A stretch of DNA of 64,000 nucleotides from Actinoplanes oblitus (GCF_030252345.1 NZ_CP126980.1:8007501-8071500), one strand, 5' to 3'. Positions 8,125-16,852 are shown, counted from the stretch's first letter. Notes: generated by a model from the letters alone, not told the origin. Made by a program: numbers and translations.

Positions 8125-8847
8125 ATGCCGAAGTCTCAACGTACGGCGTTTCGCCCGGTGGATCTGGCGCGGCGGCACGGGCTGTCCGCGCAGGCCATCC
8201 GGAACTACGAGCGGGACGGCGTGATCCCGCCGGCGCAGCGGACGCCCAGCGGATATCGCGCCTACGGCGAGGCGCACATGGTCGCGGTGGGCGCGTTTCT
8301 GGCGCTTGCTTTCGCGTACGGCCACGGGCCGGCCGGCGTGATCATGCGAGCCGTCCTCGGCGGTGACCCGGACACCGCCTTCGCCACCATCGACGCCGGT
8401 CACGCCCGGTTGATGCGGGACCGGGAGACGCTGAGCGCCGTCGAGGGTGCCATCGGTGCGCTTTCCGCGGTTCCCGCCCACCGCCGGGACCGGGTGTCGG
8501 AGCGACCGGTTCCGGTCGGCGTGCTCGCCCACCGGCTCGGCGTCACCCCCGCCACGCTGCGCAAATGGGAGCAAGCCGGGATCCTGGTGCCGGCCCGCGA
8601 CCGGGCCAGCCAGCAGCGTCTCTACTCCCCCGACGACGTCCGCGACGCCGACCTGGCCCACCTGCTGCGCCGCGGCGGGTACGGGCTGCCGCACATCGCC
8701 ACCGTCCTCGACCAGGTGCGCACCGCCGGCAGCCCGGAGGCGCTGGCAGCTTCGCTGACCGAGTGGCGGGCCCGGCTGACAGCTCGCGGCCAGGCGATGC
8801 TGACCGCCGCCGCCCGGCTCTCCGACTTCCTGGCGCTGCGCCCCTAG
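8125..8847 (+). CDS. TioE-like MerR family regulator with two HTH domains
   Basis: This 240-residue regulator has two MerR-type winged helices: residues about 8-55 (LARRHGLSAQAIRNYERDG, RTPSGYRAYGE) and about 130-190 (LAHRLGVTPATLRKWEQAG, RLYSPDDVRDADLAHLL). The duplicated arrangement is that of TioE-like proteins. No Cys-rich metal-binding C-terminus is present, so an organic effector is more likely than a metal. ATG 8125 gives the conventional N-terminus. It is divergent from the DUF6194 gene. Confidence 0.85.
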   Translation: MPKSQRTAFRPVDLARRHGLSAQAIRNYERDGVIPPAQRTPSGYRAYGEAHMVAVGAFLALAFAYGHGPAGVIMRAVLGGDPDTAFATIDAGHARLMRDRETLSAVEGAIGALSAVPAHRRDRVSERPVPVGVLAHRLGVTPATLRKWEQAGILVPARDRASQQRLYSPDDVRDADLAHLLRRGGYGLPHIATVLDQVRTAGSPEALAASLTEWRARLTARGQAMLTAAARLSDFLALRP

Positions 8848-8858
8848 CCCGGCATGGT

Positions 8859-8892
8859 GCCGCCCCGCCCGCAGGGGTGCGGACGGGGCGGC
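8859..8892. terminator. Bidirectional hairpin between convergent genes
   Basis: GCCGCCCCG (8859-8867) pairs perfectly with CGGGGCGGC (8884-8892) around a 16-base loop. It lies between the stop of the TioE-like gene and the stop of the PRC-barrel gene, which converge. There is no long U-tract, as is usual in very GC-rich actinobacteria. Confidence 0.55.
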
Positions 8893-8907
8893 GGGCATCA
8901 TCCGCGA

Positions 8908-9324
8908 TCAGCGCGGGTAATCCCGATAGCTGCCGGTGTAGTAATCGCCGACCTGCTCCCGGTACGAAGCCGTCTCGAAGGTCTCCTTGTCGTACTCCGG
9001 AGACGCCTTGATCTGGTCCTTCGTGCGGTCCACGTAGACCTTCCGGTCGCTGTGGTCGACGTTCTGCACCGTGCCGGCCGGCAGCAGCACCTTGCGGCCG
9101 AAGATCCACGGCCCGGTGTCCACCACCAGATAAGCGCTACCGACGTCGTAGCTGGCCCGGTCGATCGAACCGATGTGCCCATCGCTCGCCTCGACCTTGT
9201 AACCGACCAGGTCCACGCCGGCCTGCCCGGCGTCATCGGTCAGGTCGGAGCCCGCCGGCGCGTTGCCGCCGGACATACCGGCCGGATCCCGCCAGGACCA
9301 CGGAGTGAACGGCGTAGGTTGCAT
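8908..9324 (-). CDS. PRC-barrel domain protein
   Basis: This 138-residue soluble protein carries one PRC-barrel (about 38-105: VDLVGYKVEASDGHIGSI, AYLVVDTGPWIFGRKVLLPA, VYVDRTKDQIKASPEY). It has a short disordered N-terminus and a Tyr-rich, acidic tail. PRC-barrels occur in ribosome maturation and photosynthetic H proteins; small stand-alone actinobacterial ones are linked to stress but have no set role. ATG 9324 has GAGGAGG six bases upstream; GTG 9327 is the alternative. Confidence 0.85.
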   Translation of the reverse strand: MQPTPFTPWSWRDPAGMSGGNAPAGSDLTDDAGQAGVDLVGYKVEASDGHIGSIDRASYDVGSAYLVVDTGPWIFGRKVLLPAGTVQNVDHSDRKVYVDRTKDQIKASPEYDKETFETASYREQVGDYYTGSYRDYPR

Positions 9325-9422
9325 CACGGCCTCCTCGAAATAGACGAATATGCCGCTTCTCTGTGTCTACCCCGTGGGCCGGTCTCCAATCACGACTGGC
9401 ACGAAGGGCCGCCGACCAGCGG

Positions 9423-10358
9423 TTAGCGGTGGATGTCGGCGCCGGTCAGGGACCGGAGGTCGGCCCGGGTGGGTGCGCCGTCGCAGTCGCCGGGGACGGT
9501 GACGGCGAAGGCGCCGGCGGCCGTGGCGGTCCGCAGGCGCTCGGCGGGCGGGGCGCCGGCCAGACGGTCGGCCAGGTAGCCCGCGACGAACGCGTCACCG
9601 GCGCCGACCGGGTCGACGGCGGTGACCGGGAGCGCCGGGACCGTGTGACGGGAGCCGTCGATCAGGGCGGTGCAGCCGCGGGCGCCGTCCTTGACGATGA
9701 CCTCGGTGGGGCCGAGCCCGGCGAGGCCGTCGACCGGGTCGGCGCCGTCCAGGATGATGGCGGCCTCGTCCGGGCCGGCGAAGACGACGTCGGCGAGGGC
9801 GACCAGGTCCCGCAGGACCGGGGCGGCTTCGAAGCGGGACCAGAGCTTGCCGCGGTAGTTCACGTCGAGGGAGACCGGGACGCCGGCGGCGCGGGCGGCC
9901 TCCACCGCGGCGAAGACGGTGGCCCGGGCGGTGTCACCGAGGGCCGGGGTGATGCCGGTGACGTGCACGATGCCCGCCGACTCCAGCTCGGACAGTGGCA
10001 GGTCGGCCGGGGTGAGCCGGGAACCGGCGCTGCCCGCCCGGTGGTAGTCGGCGTGGATGAACTGGGCGGACCGGCGGTAGCGGAGCATCAGGCCGGTGGG
10101 TGCGGTGTCCTCGACGGCGATCACGCGCACGCCGGACGAGCGCAACCGGCCGGCGATCAGTGACCCGGTGGAGTCCGGGCCGAGGCGGCCCAGCCAGGTG
10201 GCCGCGCCGCCGAGGCGGGCCACGCCGACCGCGACGTTGCTCTCCGCGCCGCCGACCGCGAGGGTGAAACCGCGCGCGTGCTCCAGCGTCCCGATGCCGT
10301 CCGCCACGAAGATCCCCATGGCCTCGCCGAGCGTGAAGAGCCCACCCGCGCCGGTCAT
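9423..10358 (-). CDS. kdgK: PfkB family sugar kinase, probable 2-dehydro-3-deoxygluconokinase
   Basis: This 311-residue protein of the ribokinase/PfkB family has the N-terminal signature GGAESNVAVGVARLGG and the C-terminal DPVGAGDAF motif with catalytic base about Asp255. In KDG kinases it phosphorylates 2-keto-3-deoxygluconate to KDPG. The assignment rests on the adjacent KDPG aldolase gene: the kinase ATG lies in a 4-bp ATGA overlap with the aldolase stop. Together they give the lower Entner-Doudoroff or uronate route to pyruvate and glyceraldehyde 3-phosphate. A different sugar acid is possible. Confidence 0.82.
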   Translation of the reverse strand: MTGAGGLFTLGEAMGIFVADGIGTLEHARGFTLAVGGAESNVAVGVARLGGAATWLGRLGPDSTGSLIAGRLRSSGVRVIAVEDTAPTGLMLRYRRSAQFIHADYHRAGSAGSRLTPADLPLSELESAGIVHVTGITPALGDTARATVFAAVEAARAAGVPVSLDVNYRGKLWSRFEAAPVLRDLVALADVVFAGPDEAAIILDGADPVDGLAGLGPTEVIVKDGARGCTALIDGSRHTVPALPVTAVDPVGAGDAFVAGYLADRLAGAPPAERLRTATAAGAFAVTVPGDCDGAPTRADLRSLTGADIHR

Positions 10359-10996
10359 GAGCGGGCGAAGGTGACGGCGTCGACGGCGTGCTTGGCGCGG
10401 GCGGCCAGCGACTTGAGGCTGCCGCCGGTGGCCGCGTCGCCGATCAGCGGACTGCCCAGCCCGACGGCCGCCGCGCCGGCGCTCAGCCAGTCGGAGATGT
10501 CGTCCAGGTCGATGCCGCCGGTGGGCAGGATCCGCACCTGCGGGAGCGGACCGCGGAGATCCTTCAGGTACGCCGGCCGCAGTCCCCCGGCCGGGAAGAG
10601 CTTGACCAGCGGCGCACCCGCCCGGTGCGCCGAGTAGACCTCGGTCGGCGTGTACGCCCCCGGGTAGCACGGCACGCTCTGCCCGGCCAGGGTGTCCAGC
10701 ACCGGTGAGACCAGGAAGGCGGCGCCCGCGTCGACGGCGGCCTTGGCGTCGTCCGGGGTGAGGACGGTGCCGGCGCCGATGACCGTGCCGGCCGGGAGCT
10801 GGCGGCGCAGGCCGGAGAGCGCGTCGAGGGCGCCGCGCGAGGTGAGGGTGACCTCGAGGGCGGTGATGCCGGCGGACACCAGCACGTCGGCGATCGCGGC
10901 GAACCCGCCGGCGGTCGGAGCGCGCAGGATCGCGACGATGCCACTGTCGACGATGGCGGCGGAGACGGGATCGAGCGGAGCACGATGATCGGTCAC
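10355..10996 (-). CDS. eda: 2-dehydro-3-deoxyphosphogluconate aldolase (KDPG/KHG aldolase)
   Basis: This 213-residue class I aldolase cleaves KDPG to pyruvate and glyceraldehyde 3-phosphate. Family residues are visible: Glu48 in ALEVTLTS, the Schiff-base Lys132 in PLVKLFPA, and the phosphate-binding RILPTGGI. GTG 10996 gives the family's usual length; further upstream sequence has no RBS and reads as a shadow. It is the first gene of a two-gene operon with the kinase. No regulator lies next to it. Confidence 0.9.
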   Translation of the reverse strand: MTDHRAPLDPVSAAIVDSGIVAILRAPTAGGFAAIADVLVSAGITALEVTLTSRGALDALSGLRRQLPAGTVIGAGTVLTPDDAKAAVDAGAAFLVSPVLDTLAGQSVPCYPGAYTPTEVYSAHRAGAPLVKLFPAGGLRPAYLKDLRGPLPQVRILPTGGIDLDDISDWLSAGAAAVGLGSPLIGDAATGGSLKSLAARAKHAVDAVTFARS

Positions 10997-11082
10997 GCCT
11001 TGAATCCTGCCCGACGCACCACCGCCGAGGCCAGTGGCAAACAACGATTTCTCAGCTCGCAGGAAAGCGCATTCCCGCAGGC

Positions 11083-11616
11083 CTAATCGCGTTGCATCAG
11101 CCGCCGCGCGCTCCCGTTCAGGGTGTGCGAGGGCGGCAGCTCGTGGATGCCCAGCTCCTCCCGGATCGCCGCCTCGAACTCCTGCATCACCAGCGGCACC
11201 TGGGCGAGCAACTCGCGGAAGTGGGTCTCCGGCCGCACCCCCGTCACGTTCGCCGGGTTCATCTGTCCGTGCAGCCGCTCCAGCTGGAGGTGGACGGCGA
11301 GGGCGGCGCTGCGCACCGGCCCGGAGGCGAGCAGCCGCACCGGCATCAGCGACGGACCCACCTCGTCCACGTAGGCCAGCAGGCCGGGCGCCCTCTCCCC
11401 CGCCTCGAAGCTCGCCCGCAGTCGCACGGTGGCCCGCTCGAACGCGGCCAGCAACTGCACGTAGGCCGCCTTGCGCTCGTCGTACCACCGGCGGTTGCGG
11501 CGCCGCCGGCTCAGCAGAGCGTGGTCATGAGCGGCGACGATCCGCACCGTCGCGGCGCCGGCCAGGGCGAACACGGCGGCCACCAGGGGTAGTGCCCACC
11601 ACGGGATCTGAGACAC
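11083..11616 (-). CDS. Small membrane-anchored hypothetical protein
   Basis: This 177-residue protein has one N-terminal membrane helix (WALPLVAAVFALAGAATVRI) followed by a basic stop-transfer segment (SRRRRNRRW). About 130 residues of mostly alpha-helical cytoplasmic sequence follow, with possible coiled coil. GTG 11616 starts just before the helix. I recognise no family. About 100 bp separate it from the GntR-TetR regulator upstream on the same strand. Confidence 0.65.
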   Translation of the reverse strand: MSQIPWWALPLVAAVFALAGAATVRIVAAHDHALLSRRRRNRRWYDERKAAYVQLLAAFERATVRLRASFEAGERAPGLLAYVDEVGPSLMPVRLLASGPVRSAALAVHLQLERLHGQMNPANVTGVRPETHFRELLAQVPLVMQEFEAAIREELGIHELPPSHTLNGSARRLMQRD

Positions 11617-11718
11617 AGGCCTACCGTATCGAGCCGGCGCGGGATTTCGTGCGGGCGGGCCGCGGTGGGCGTACCGAAAGCGCCGCGGGCCGGCCGAAGC
11701 GGCCCGGACGCGGGCGGC

Positions 11719-12600
11719 TCACCCGATCCACACCGCGATCCCGTCCAGGAAGCGGGCCAGGCCGAACTCGAAGAGCACGGCGAGGTCGAACTCGAAGTCC
11801 GGCGTGTGCAGGAACAGCTCGGTGAAGTTCGGCATCGGCTGGAACTCCAGGAAGCGCCGGAACGCGTCCTCCTGCGAGTCCATCCACTCGTCGTCGGTCA
11901 GCCCGGTGTCCCGCCGCGCCGTGGCCTCCGGCTCCAGCGCGCTGGCCACCCCGCGGATGAAGCTGAACAGCAGCACCTCGACCAGCATCCGGTCGGTAAC
12001 GCCCAGCCGGGTCCGGGCCAGCGCACCCATGATCAGCTCACCCAGCCGCATCGCGTTCGGCGTCATCTGCGGCCGGGTCAGCGACATGGTCACGCCCAGC
12101 CAGGGGTGCCGCTGGAACACCTCCCAGAGGCCGCGGGCGCAGCCCTCCAGATCGGCCCGCCAGTCCCCGGAGTAGCGCGGCGGCACGCGCAGCTCGCCGA
12201 GCGCCACGTCGATCATCGCCAGCTCCAGGTCCTCCCGGCTGGGCACGTGCCGGTAGAGCGACATGGTGGCCACGTCCAGGTCGGCGGCGATCCGGCGCAT
12301 CGAGAGGTCGGCCACGCCGTGCTTGTCGGCGATCGCCATCGCCGTCGCGACGATCCGCTCCCGGCTCAGGTCGGTGTCGCGGCGCGGGGCCGGCCCGGCG
12401 ACCACGGTGCCGACGCCGGGGCGGGCCACGGTCAGGCCGGCCTCGCGCAACGCGGCGTGCGCCTTGGTCGCCGTCGCGATCGCGACGCCCCACTCGCGGG
12501 TGATCGCCCGGGCGGACGGCACCCGGTCGCCCGGGCGCAGCTCGCCCGACTCGATCATCTGCTGGATGGCCGCCACGATTTTCGTGTATGCCGCATCCAC
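11719..12600 (-). CDS. GntR-TetR hybrid transcriptional regulator
   Basis: This 293-residue protein joins two DNA-binding modules. Residues about 1-68 are a GntR winged helix (IESGELRPGDRVPSARAITR, GVGTVVAG). Residues about 78-130 are a TetR HTH (IVATAMAIADKHGVADLSM, RHVPSREDL), and the rest is a TetR-type all-helical ligand domain resembling tetracycline-repressor C-termini. The family is common in actinobacteria beside monooxygenases and exporters. It is divergent from the TetX-like FAD monooxygenase, and the 103 bp between them carry TAGTAC repeats likely to be its operator. Confidence 0.9.
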   Translation of the reverse strand: MDAAYTKIVAAIQQMIESGELRPGDRVPSARAITREWGVAIATATKAHAALREAGLTVARPGVGTVVAGPAPRRDTDLSRERIVATAMAIADKHGVADLSMRRIAADLDVATMSLYRHVPSREDLELAMIDVALGELRVPPRYSGDWRADLEGCARGLWEVFQRHPWLGVTMSLTRPQMTPNAMRLGELIMGALARTRLGVTDRMLVEVLLFSFIRGVASALEPEATARRDTGLTDDEWMDSQEDAFRRFLEFQPMPNFTELFLHTPDFEFDLAVLFEFGLARFLDGIAVWIG

Positions 12601-12687
12601 CTAGTACACCAGCCTCCCCGTACTAGTGCGGTTCGCCTTCCGGTCCGGCGCGTCCTACCGTCCCTAGTACATCGATATACACAGTAC
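12601..12687. promoter_or_regulatory. TAGTAC inverted-repeat operator cluster
   Basis: CTAGTAC (12601-12607) faces GTACTAG (12620-12626) as a perfect 7-bp inverted repeat with a 12-base spacer. A second CTAGTAC at 12664-12670 is followed by GTAC at 12684-12687. The region is locally AT-richer than its surroundings. It separates the divergent GntR-TetR regulator and FAD monooxygenase starts, so it is the obvious candidate for autoregulation and control of the monooxygenase. Confidence 0.6.
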
Positions 12688-12703
12688 GCAGAGGAGCGGG
12701 GAA

Positions 12704-13912
12704 ATGCGGGTTCTGATTTCCGGGAGCAGCATCGCGGGACCGGCCAGCGCGTTCTGGTTGCACCGGGCCGGCGCCGAGGTGACGGTGGTGGAGAAGTCCC
12801 GGGCGCCCCGGCCGGGCGGGCACGCGGTGGACATCCGGGGCGTGGCCCGGCAGGTGGTCGAGTGGATGGGCATCCGCGAGGCGATCCGGGCCCGCCAGGT
12901 GGACGAGCGCGGCTGGAAACTGGTGGACCGGCGGAACCGGACGATGGGCCGGATGCCCGCCGACGCGTTCGGCGGCGAGGGCATGGTCGCGGAGATCGAG
13001 ATCGCCCGGGGCGATCTCGCCGAGGTGCTGCGGGACGCGACGGAGCGCTACACCGACTATCGGTACGGCGACCGGATCACCACGCTCGACCAGGACCGCG
13101 ACGGCGTCGACGTGACGTTCGCCAGTGGCCTGCGGGAACGGTACGACCTGGTGATCGGCGCCGACGGCGTGCACTCGGGGGTGCGCTCGCTGGCGTTCGG
13201 CCCGGAGGCGGAGTTCGTCAGATACCTGGGCGTGTACGCGGCGTACTTCACCGTCACCGATCCGGGCGACCTGGAGAACTGGTACCTGATGTACAACGAG
13301 CCGGGCCGGGTCGCCGGGATGCGCCCGGAGCGGGGTGGCACCGCCAAGGCACATTTCGGGTTCCGCGAGCCGGAGCCCCGCTACGAGCGGCTCACCCGGG
13401 CCGAGGAGCGACGGGTGGTCGCCGAGCGGATGGCCGGCGGCGCCTGGAAGATCCCGGAACTGCTGCGCCAGATGCCGGACGCGCCGGACTTCTTCTTCGA
13501 CTCGATCAACCAGGTGCACGTGAAGCGCTGGTGGCGCGGCCGGGTGGCGCTGGTCGGCGACGCCGGCTACTGCGGGTCGCCACTGGTCGGGCTGGGCACC
13601 AGCATGAGCCTGGTCGGGGCGTACGTGCTGGCCGGTGAGCTGGCCGCGCACGGTGACCCGGAGGCGGCGTTCGCGGCGTACCAGAACGAGATGGCCGATT
13701 ACGTGGCGGCCGGCCTGGAGCTGCCGCCGGGCGGGGCCGCCGGGTTCGCCCCCCACTCCCGCCTGTTGATCCGGGCGCGGGCCACGTCGATGTCGATGAT
13801 GACCCGCTGGCCGATGCGGCAGCTGCTGGCCAAGCAGTTCGGCAAGGCCGAGGCGATCACGCTGAAGGACTACGGCCTGATCGCCCCGGCCGGCGGCGCG
13901 GTCAGGATTTGA
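12704..13912 (+). CDS. FAD-dependent monooxygenase, TetX/PHBH-like
   Basis: This 402-residue aromatic hydroxylase-type flavoprotein has the N-terminal FAD motif RVLISGSSIAGPASAFWL, the DG motif DLVIGADGVHSGVRS and the second FAD motif GRVALVGDAGYCGSPLVGLGT. Family members hydroxylate antibiotics or polyketides using NADPH. The nearest functional analogues are TetX-like drug-modifying enzymes, but the substrate is unknown. Divergent control by the GntR-TetR protein suggests induction by that substrate. The last 11 bp overlap the convergent VOC gene. Confidence 0.88.
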   Translation: MRVLISGSSIAGPASAFWLHRAGAEVTVVEKSRAPRPGGHAVDIRGVARQVVEWMGIREAIRARQVDERGWKLVDRRNRTMGRMPADAFGGEGMVAEIEIARGDLAEVLRDATERYTDYRYGDRITTLDQDRDGVDVTFASGLRERYDLVIGADGVHSGVRSLAFGPEAEFVRYLGVYAAYFTVTDPGDLENWYLMYNEPGRVAGMRPERGGTAKAHFGFREPEPRYERLTRAEERRVVAERMAGGAWKIPELLRQMPDAPDFFFDSINQVHVKRWWRGRVALVGDAGYCGSPLVGLGTSMSLVGAYVLAGELAAHGDPEAAFAAYQNEMADYVAAGLELPPGGAAGFAPHSRLLIRARATSMSMMTRWPMRQLLAKQFGKAEAITLKDYGLIAPAGGAVRI

Positions 13913-14267
13913 GGCAGATGTCGAACGGCTGCCCGGCCGGGTCGAGGAGCACCCGCCACCGCTCCGGGGTCGGCTGCGACTCCGGCTTGGTGGCGCCCAG
14001 GGCGAGCGCCCGCTCCTCGGCCTTGTCCAGGTCGTCGACGTAGAAGTCGAGGTGGTAACGCTTCGGCGCGGCCTCCACCGGCCAGCCCGGCCCGGAGTAC
14101 CCGTCCACCCGGCCCCAGCCCAGGTTGGTGGTGCCGTCACCGATCATCGCGTAATCGTCGTCGGCGTGCAGCACGTCCCAGCCGAGCACCGCGGCATAGA
14201 AGCGGGCCAGCGCTCCGGGGTCGGCGGCGTCCATGTTCAGCATCGCGAGAGTGGCGAATCCAGTCAT
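13902..14267 (-). CDS. VOC family protein (glyoxalase/bleomycin resistance fold)
   Basis: This 121-residue VOC protein has two beta-alpha-beta-beta-beta modules: the first around FATLAMLNMDAADPGALARFY, the second around HLDFYVDDLDKAEERALALG, ending in LLDPAGQPFDICLK. These proteins bind metals or sequester drugs. No complete set of His/Glu metal ligands is obvious, so a binding rather than catalytic role is possible. Its stop overlaps the monooxygenase stop tail to tail. Proximity to a drug-type monooxygenase fits a resistance role, but that is inference. Confidence 0.85.
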   Translation of the reverse strand: MTGFATLAMLNMDAADPGALARFYAAVLGWDVLHADDDYAMIGDGTTNLGWGRVDGYSGPGWPVEAAPKRYHLDFYVDDLDKAEERALALGATKPESQPTPERWRVLLDPAGQPFDICLKS

Positions 14268-14311
14268 GTGCCGATCCTCTCCGCGGAGACTGACACCTGC
14301 TGTCAGGTTCC

Positions 14312-16333
14312 TCAGCCCAGACGCACCAAGCCGTCGATAATCACCTTCGGCCGCCCGGAGGTGGCTTCCGGCACCACCCGCACGGTGTGCTCGCCGCCCT
14401 CCGGCCACGACCGCGTCCACACCATCCGCCGATACATCGGAGCTGTCGACCGCAGGTCGACATAACCCTGGAAATCGCCGTCGACATAGACCTTGATCCG
14501 CCCCGAGGTGGTCGTGCGGCCGACCACCAGACCCGCCGAACTCCCGGAGAAGGACCAGGTCAGCGAGGCGTCGCCGGAAGCGGCCGAGGCCGCCGCACCG
14601 CCCAGGTGGCTGGTGTCCGAGGAGGTCCGCCAGGTCCCGGTCCGCGTCGCCGCGCTCTCCTGCAACACCTGCGGGGTACGCGTGAGCGTCGCCTCCCGCC
14701 GATTCCCCGCGTGATCGGTAGCGGCCACCGTCCAACTGCTCGCCACACCCACCGGGGCCGTGCCGAGCAGACTGCGGACGGTCCCGCCGAGCGTCGCCTC
14801 GCTCGTCCCGGTGACCTGCACACCGCGCAGCCCGGCCGGGTCGGTAGCCGTCCAGGCCAGCTGCACCGGCGCGCTGGTCCCGACCGTCCCGGCGGTCAGC
14901 CGGGCCTGCGGCAGCGCGGTGAAGGCCGGCGGGGTCACGTCGGCCACCACCGGGATCGAGACGGTCGACGACCGGCCGGACAGGTGCACCGCCCGGATCG
15001 CGACGGTGTGCGCGCCGGGGCCGAGCCGCAACTCGCCCAGCCGGGTCCAGTTGGCCCGGGACAGCACCCGCTCGCCGTCCACGTACACGTCGAACCGGGC
15101 GATCATCCGGGTCGAGGTGGTCAGATCCCAGAGCGGGACCAGCCGCCCGGTGGTCCAGTACGTCCCCGACCAGAGCCAGGCGCGGGACACCTTGGCGACG
15201 TGCAGGCCGCTCGGCGCCCCGCCGGCCAGCCGCCGGATCGCCGGCAGCTGGGCGTAGAGCGCGTCGCCCGGGCACTCGGTCAGCCCGGCGTCGCGGTGCC
15301 CGGAGATCCGGTTCAGCGTCACCCGCCGGCCCACCGGGAACTTCGGCCCGCCGCCGGAGGTGACCAACACCCGGCCGGCCGGCGCGTTGCCGTGCGCGCC
15401 CAGCTTGTACGCGGCGAGCTGCGCCACCGACAGCCGGGCCGCCGGCGAGAGCGCCGCCGACCGGAAGTCCCCGATCACCGCTACCGCGCTGGCGTTGGTG
15501 TTGAAGCCCAGGGTGTGCGCGCCGAGCACGTTGCGGGTCACCCCGCCGCGCCGCCCCTCGAAGATGGTGCCGCACTTGTCGACCAGGAAGTTGTAGCCGA
15601 TGTCGTTCCAGCCCTTGCTCTTCACCTGGTACGCCTCGATCCCGCGGACCACGCTGGTCGAGCTCCTGCAGCTGTAGTTGTTGCCGGTCGCCGTGTGGTG
15701 CACGAAGAACACCCGGACCGGGCCGGTGTAGCTGGGGGCCTCCTTGACGATCCGCTCGTTCGCACCCCAGGCGGCCCTGGTCATCAGCTTCGGTACCGGC
15801 CGGTCCGGCGTCTCCACCGAGGCTCGCTCCATCACGGCCGGGTTCTCGCCGGCGACCGCTTCGGCGTCGGCGTCGGCGTCGGGATTTATCAGGTCGACGC
15901 GCATCCCGACCGGCAGGGCCGACGCGCCGCCGGCGGCGATCACCCGGGCCTGCACGCCGTTCGACGGCCCGACCCAGAGCGGGTCGCTCGCACCACGGGC
16001 CGCGGCGCCACCGGACTCGTCCGGGGCGTCCGTCTCCAGTACCTGCCACGGCGTCCAGCTCCGGCCGCCGACCGGGCGGGTGCGCACCTCGATGGTCCCG
16101 GCCGCCACCGCGCGGGGGTCGTCCCAGGTGACGCCGACCAGGCTGAACCGCTTGGTGTGGCGTTCCGGAAGCTCGGCGGTCTGGGTGCCGGTGTCGGCGA
16201 CCAGGCGCAGGCCGCCGGTCAGCGCGAAGGTCTGCAGCAGCGGGGGCGCCGCGGCGGGGGCGAGACCGACGATCGCCAGGGCGATCGCGGGGGTGGCCGC
16301 GACCATGGCGGCGACGAGGCGGTTCCGGCGCAT
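14312..16333 (-). CDS. Secreted PGRP-domain N-acetylmuramoyl-L-alanine amidase
   Basis: This 673-residue exported protein begins with a signal peptide (MRRNRLVAAMVAATPAIALA). A beta-rich N-terminal region of about 150 residues follows. A peptidoglycan-recognition/amidase_2 domain spans about 185-350 (FFVHHTATGN, GIEAYQVKSKGWNDIGYNF, GHRDAGLTECPGD), whose His and Cys bind zinc. The C-terminal half contains Ig-like and NPCBM-like beta domains (HTVAIRAVHLSGRSSTVSIP). It hydrolyses the amide between muramic acid and the peptide stem. ATG 16333 is fixed by the signal peptide; the much longer open frame upstream is an artefact of repeats and GC content. Confidence 0.88.
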   Translation of the reverse strand: MRRNRLVAAMVAATPAIALAIVGLAPAAAPPLLQTFALTGGLRLVADTGTQTAELPERHTKRFSLVGVTWDDPRAVAAGTIEVRTRPVGGRSWTPWQVLETDAPDESGGAAARGASDPLWVGPSNGVQARVIAAGGASALPVGMRVDLINPDADADAEAVAGENPAVMERASVETPDRPVPKLMTRAAWGANERIVKEAPSYTGPVRVFFVHHTATGNNYSCRSSTSVVRGIEAYQVKSKGWNDIGYNFLVDKCGTIFEGRRGGVTRNVLGAHTLGFNTNASAVAVIGDFRSAALSPAARLSVAQLAAYKLGAHGNAPAGRVLVTSGGGPKFPVGRRVTLNRISGHRDAGLTECPGDALYAQLPAIRRLAGGAPSGLHVAKVSRAWLWSGTYWTTGRLVPLWDLTTSTRMIARFDVYVDGERVLSRANWTRLGELRLGPGAHTVAIRAVHLSGRSSTVSIPVVADVTPPAFTALPQARLTAGTVGTSAPVQLAWTATDPAGLRGVQVTGTSEATLGGTVRSLLGTAPVGVASSWTVAATDHAGNRREATLTRTPQVLQESAATRTGTWRTSSDTSHLGGAAASAASGDASLTWSFSGSSAGLVVGRTTTSGRIKVYVDGDFQGYVDLRSTAPMYRRMVWTRSWPEGGEHTVRVVPEATSGRPKVIIDGLVRLG

Positions 16334-16604
16334 GCGAGACTCCCCGGCCACCGGCGGAAGGGGTCGATTCGGCAGTGAACCGGCGGCCACCTGACACCTT
16401 GCCGGGGGCGGGAGTGGCTTGTGGCGATTTCTGTGAAAAAAGCTCGATTCGCCGGGTGGTGGGGTGGGGTGCCGCCGAGCACAGCCCGCCCACCCTGGGG
16501 GCCACCGCCCACCTGGCAGTGTGGCGGATTTCCGCGGTTGCGGTGGGGTGGGCTGTGGATGACGCGGTCGGGATGCGTTGCGTTCGAGCGGGCTTGTGAC
16601 TTCG
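16334..16604. other. Non-coding stretch upstream of the amidase
   Basis: About 270 bp separate the amidase start from the 62-bp repeats. The part next to the amidase must hold its promoter and RBS (GGAG about 10 bases before ATG on the minus strand). Runs such as TTTCTGTGAAAAAAGC near 16430 are locally AT-rich. I see no convincing gene. Confidence 0.4.
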
Positions 16605-16852
16605 GGGCTGGCGCCCACGGTGGTAACAAACGGTCCGAGACCACCACCACAACCAGCCACCACCACGGGCTGGCGCCCACGGTGGTAACAAGCGGCCCGA
16701 GACCACCACCACAACCAGCCACCACCACGGGCTGGCGCCCACGGTGGTAACAAGCGGCCCGAGACCACCACCACAACCAGCCACCACCACGGGCTGGCAC
16801 CCACGGTGGTAACAAACCACCCGAGACCACCACCACGACCAGCCGAGACTGA
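16605..16852. repeat. Four tandem copies of a 62-bp repeat
   Basis: Four contiguous units start at 16605, 16667, 16729 and 16791. Each opens with GGGCTGGCGCCCACGGTGGT, continues into AACAAGCGGCCCGAG, and ends in ACCACCACC/ACAACCAGCC runs. Units 2 and 3 are identical; units 1 and 4 differ by a few bases and unit 4 decays at its end. There are no spacers, so it is not a CRISPR. Since 62 is not a multiple of three, it is unlikely to encode a repetitive protein. A diverged copy of part of the unit occurs at 27738-27771. Confidence 0.9.

Noticed and set aside
16605..16852. CRISPR array
   Set aside because: Units are contiguous with no unique spacers, the unit is 62 bp, and there are no cas genes.
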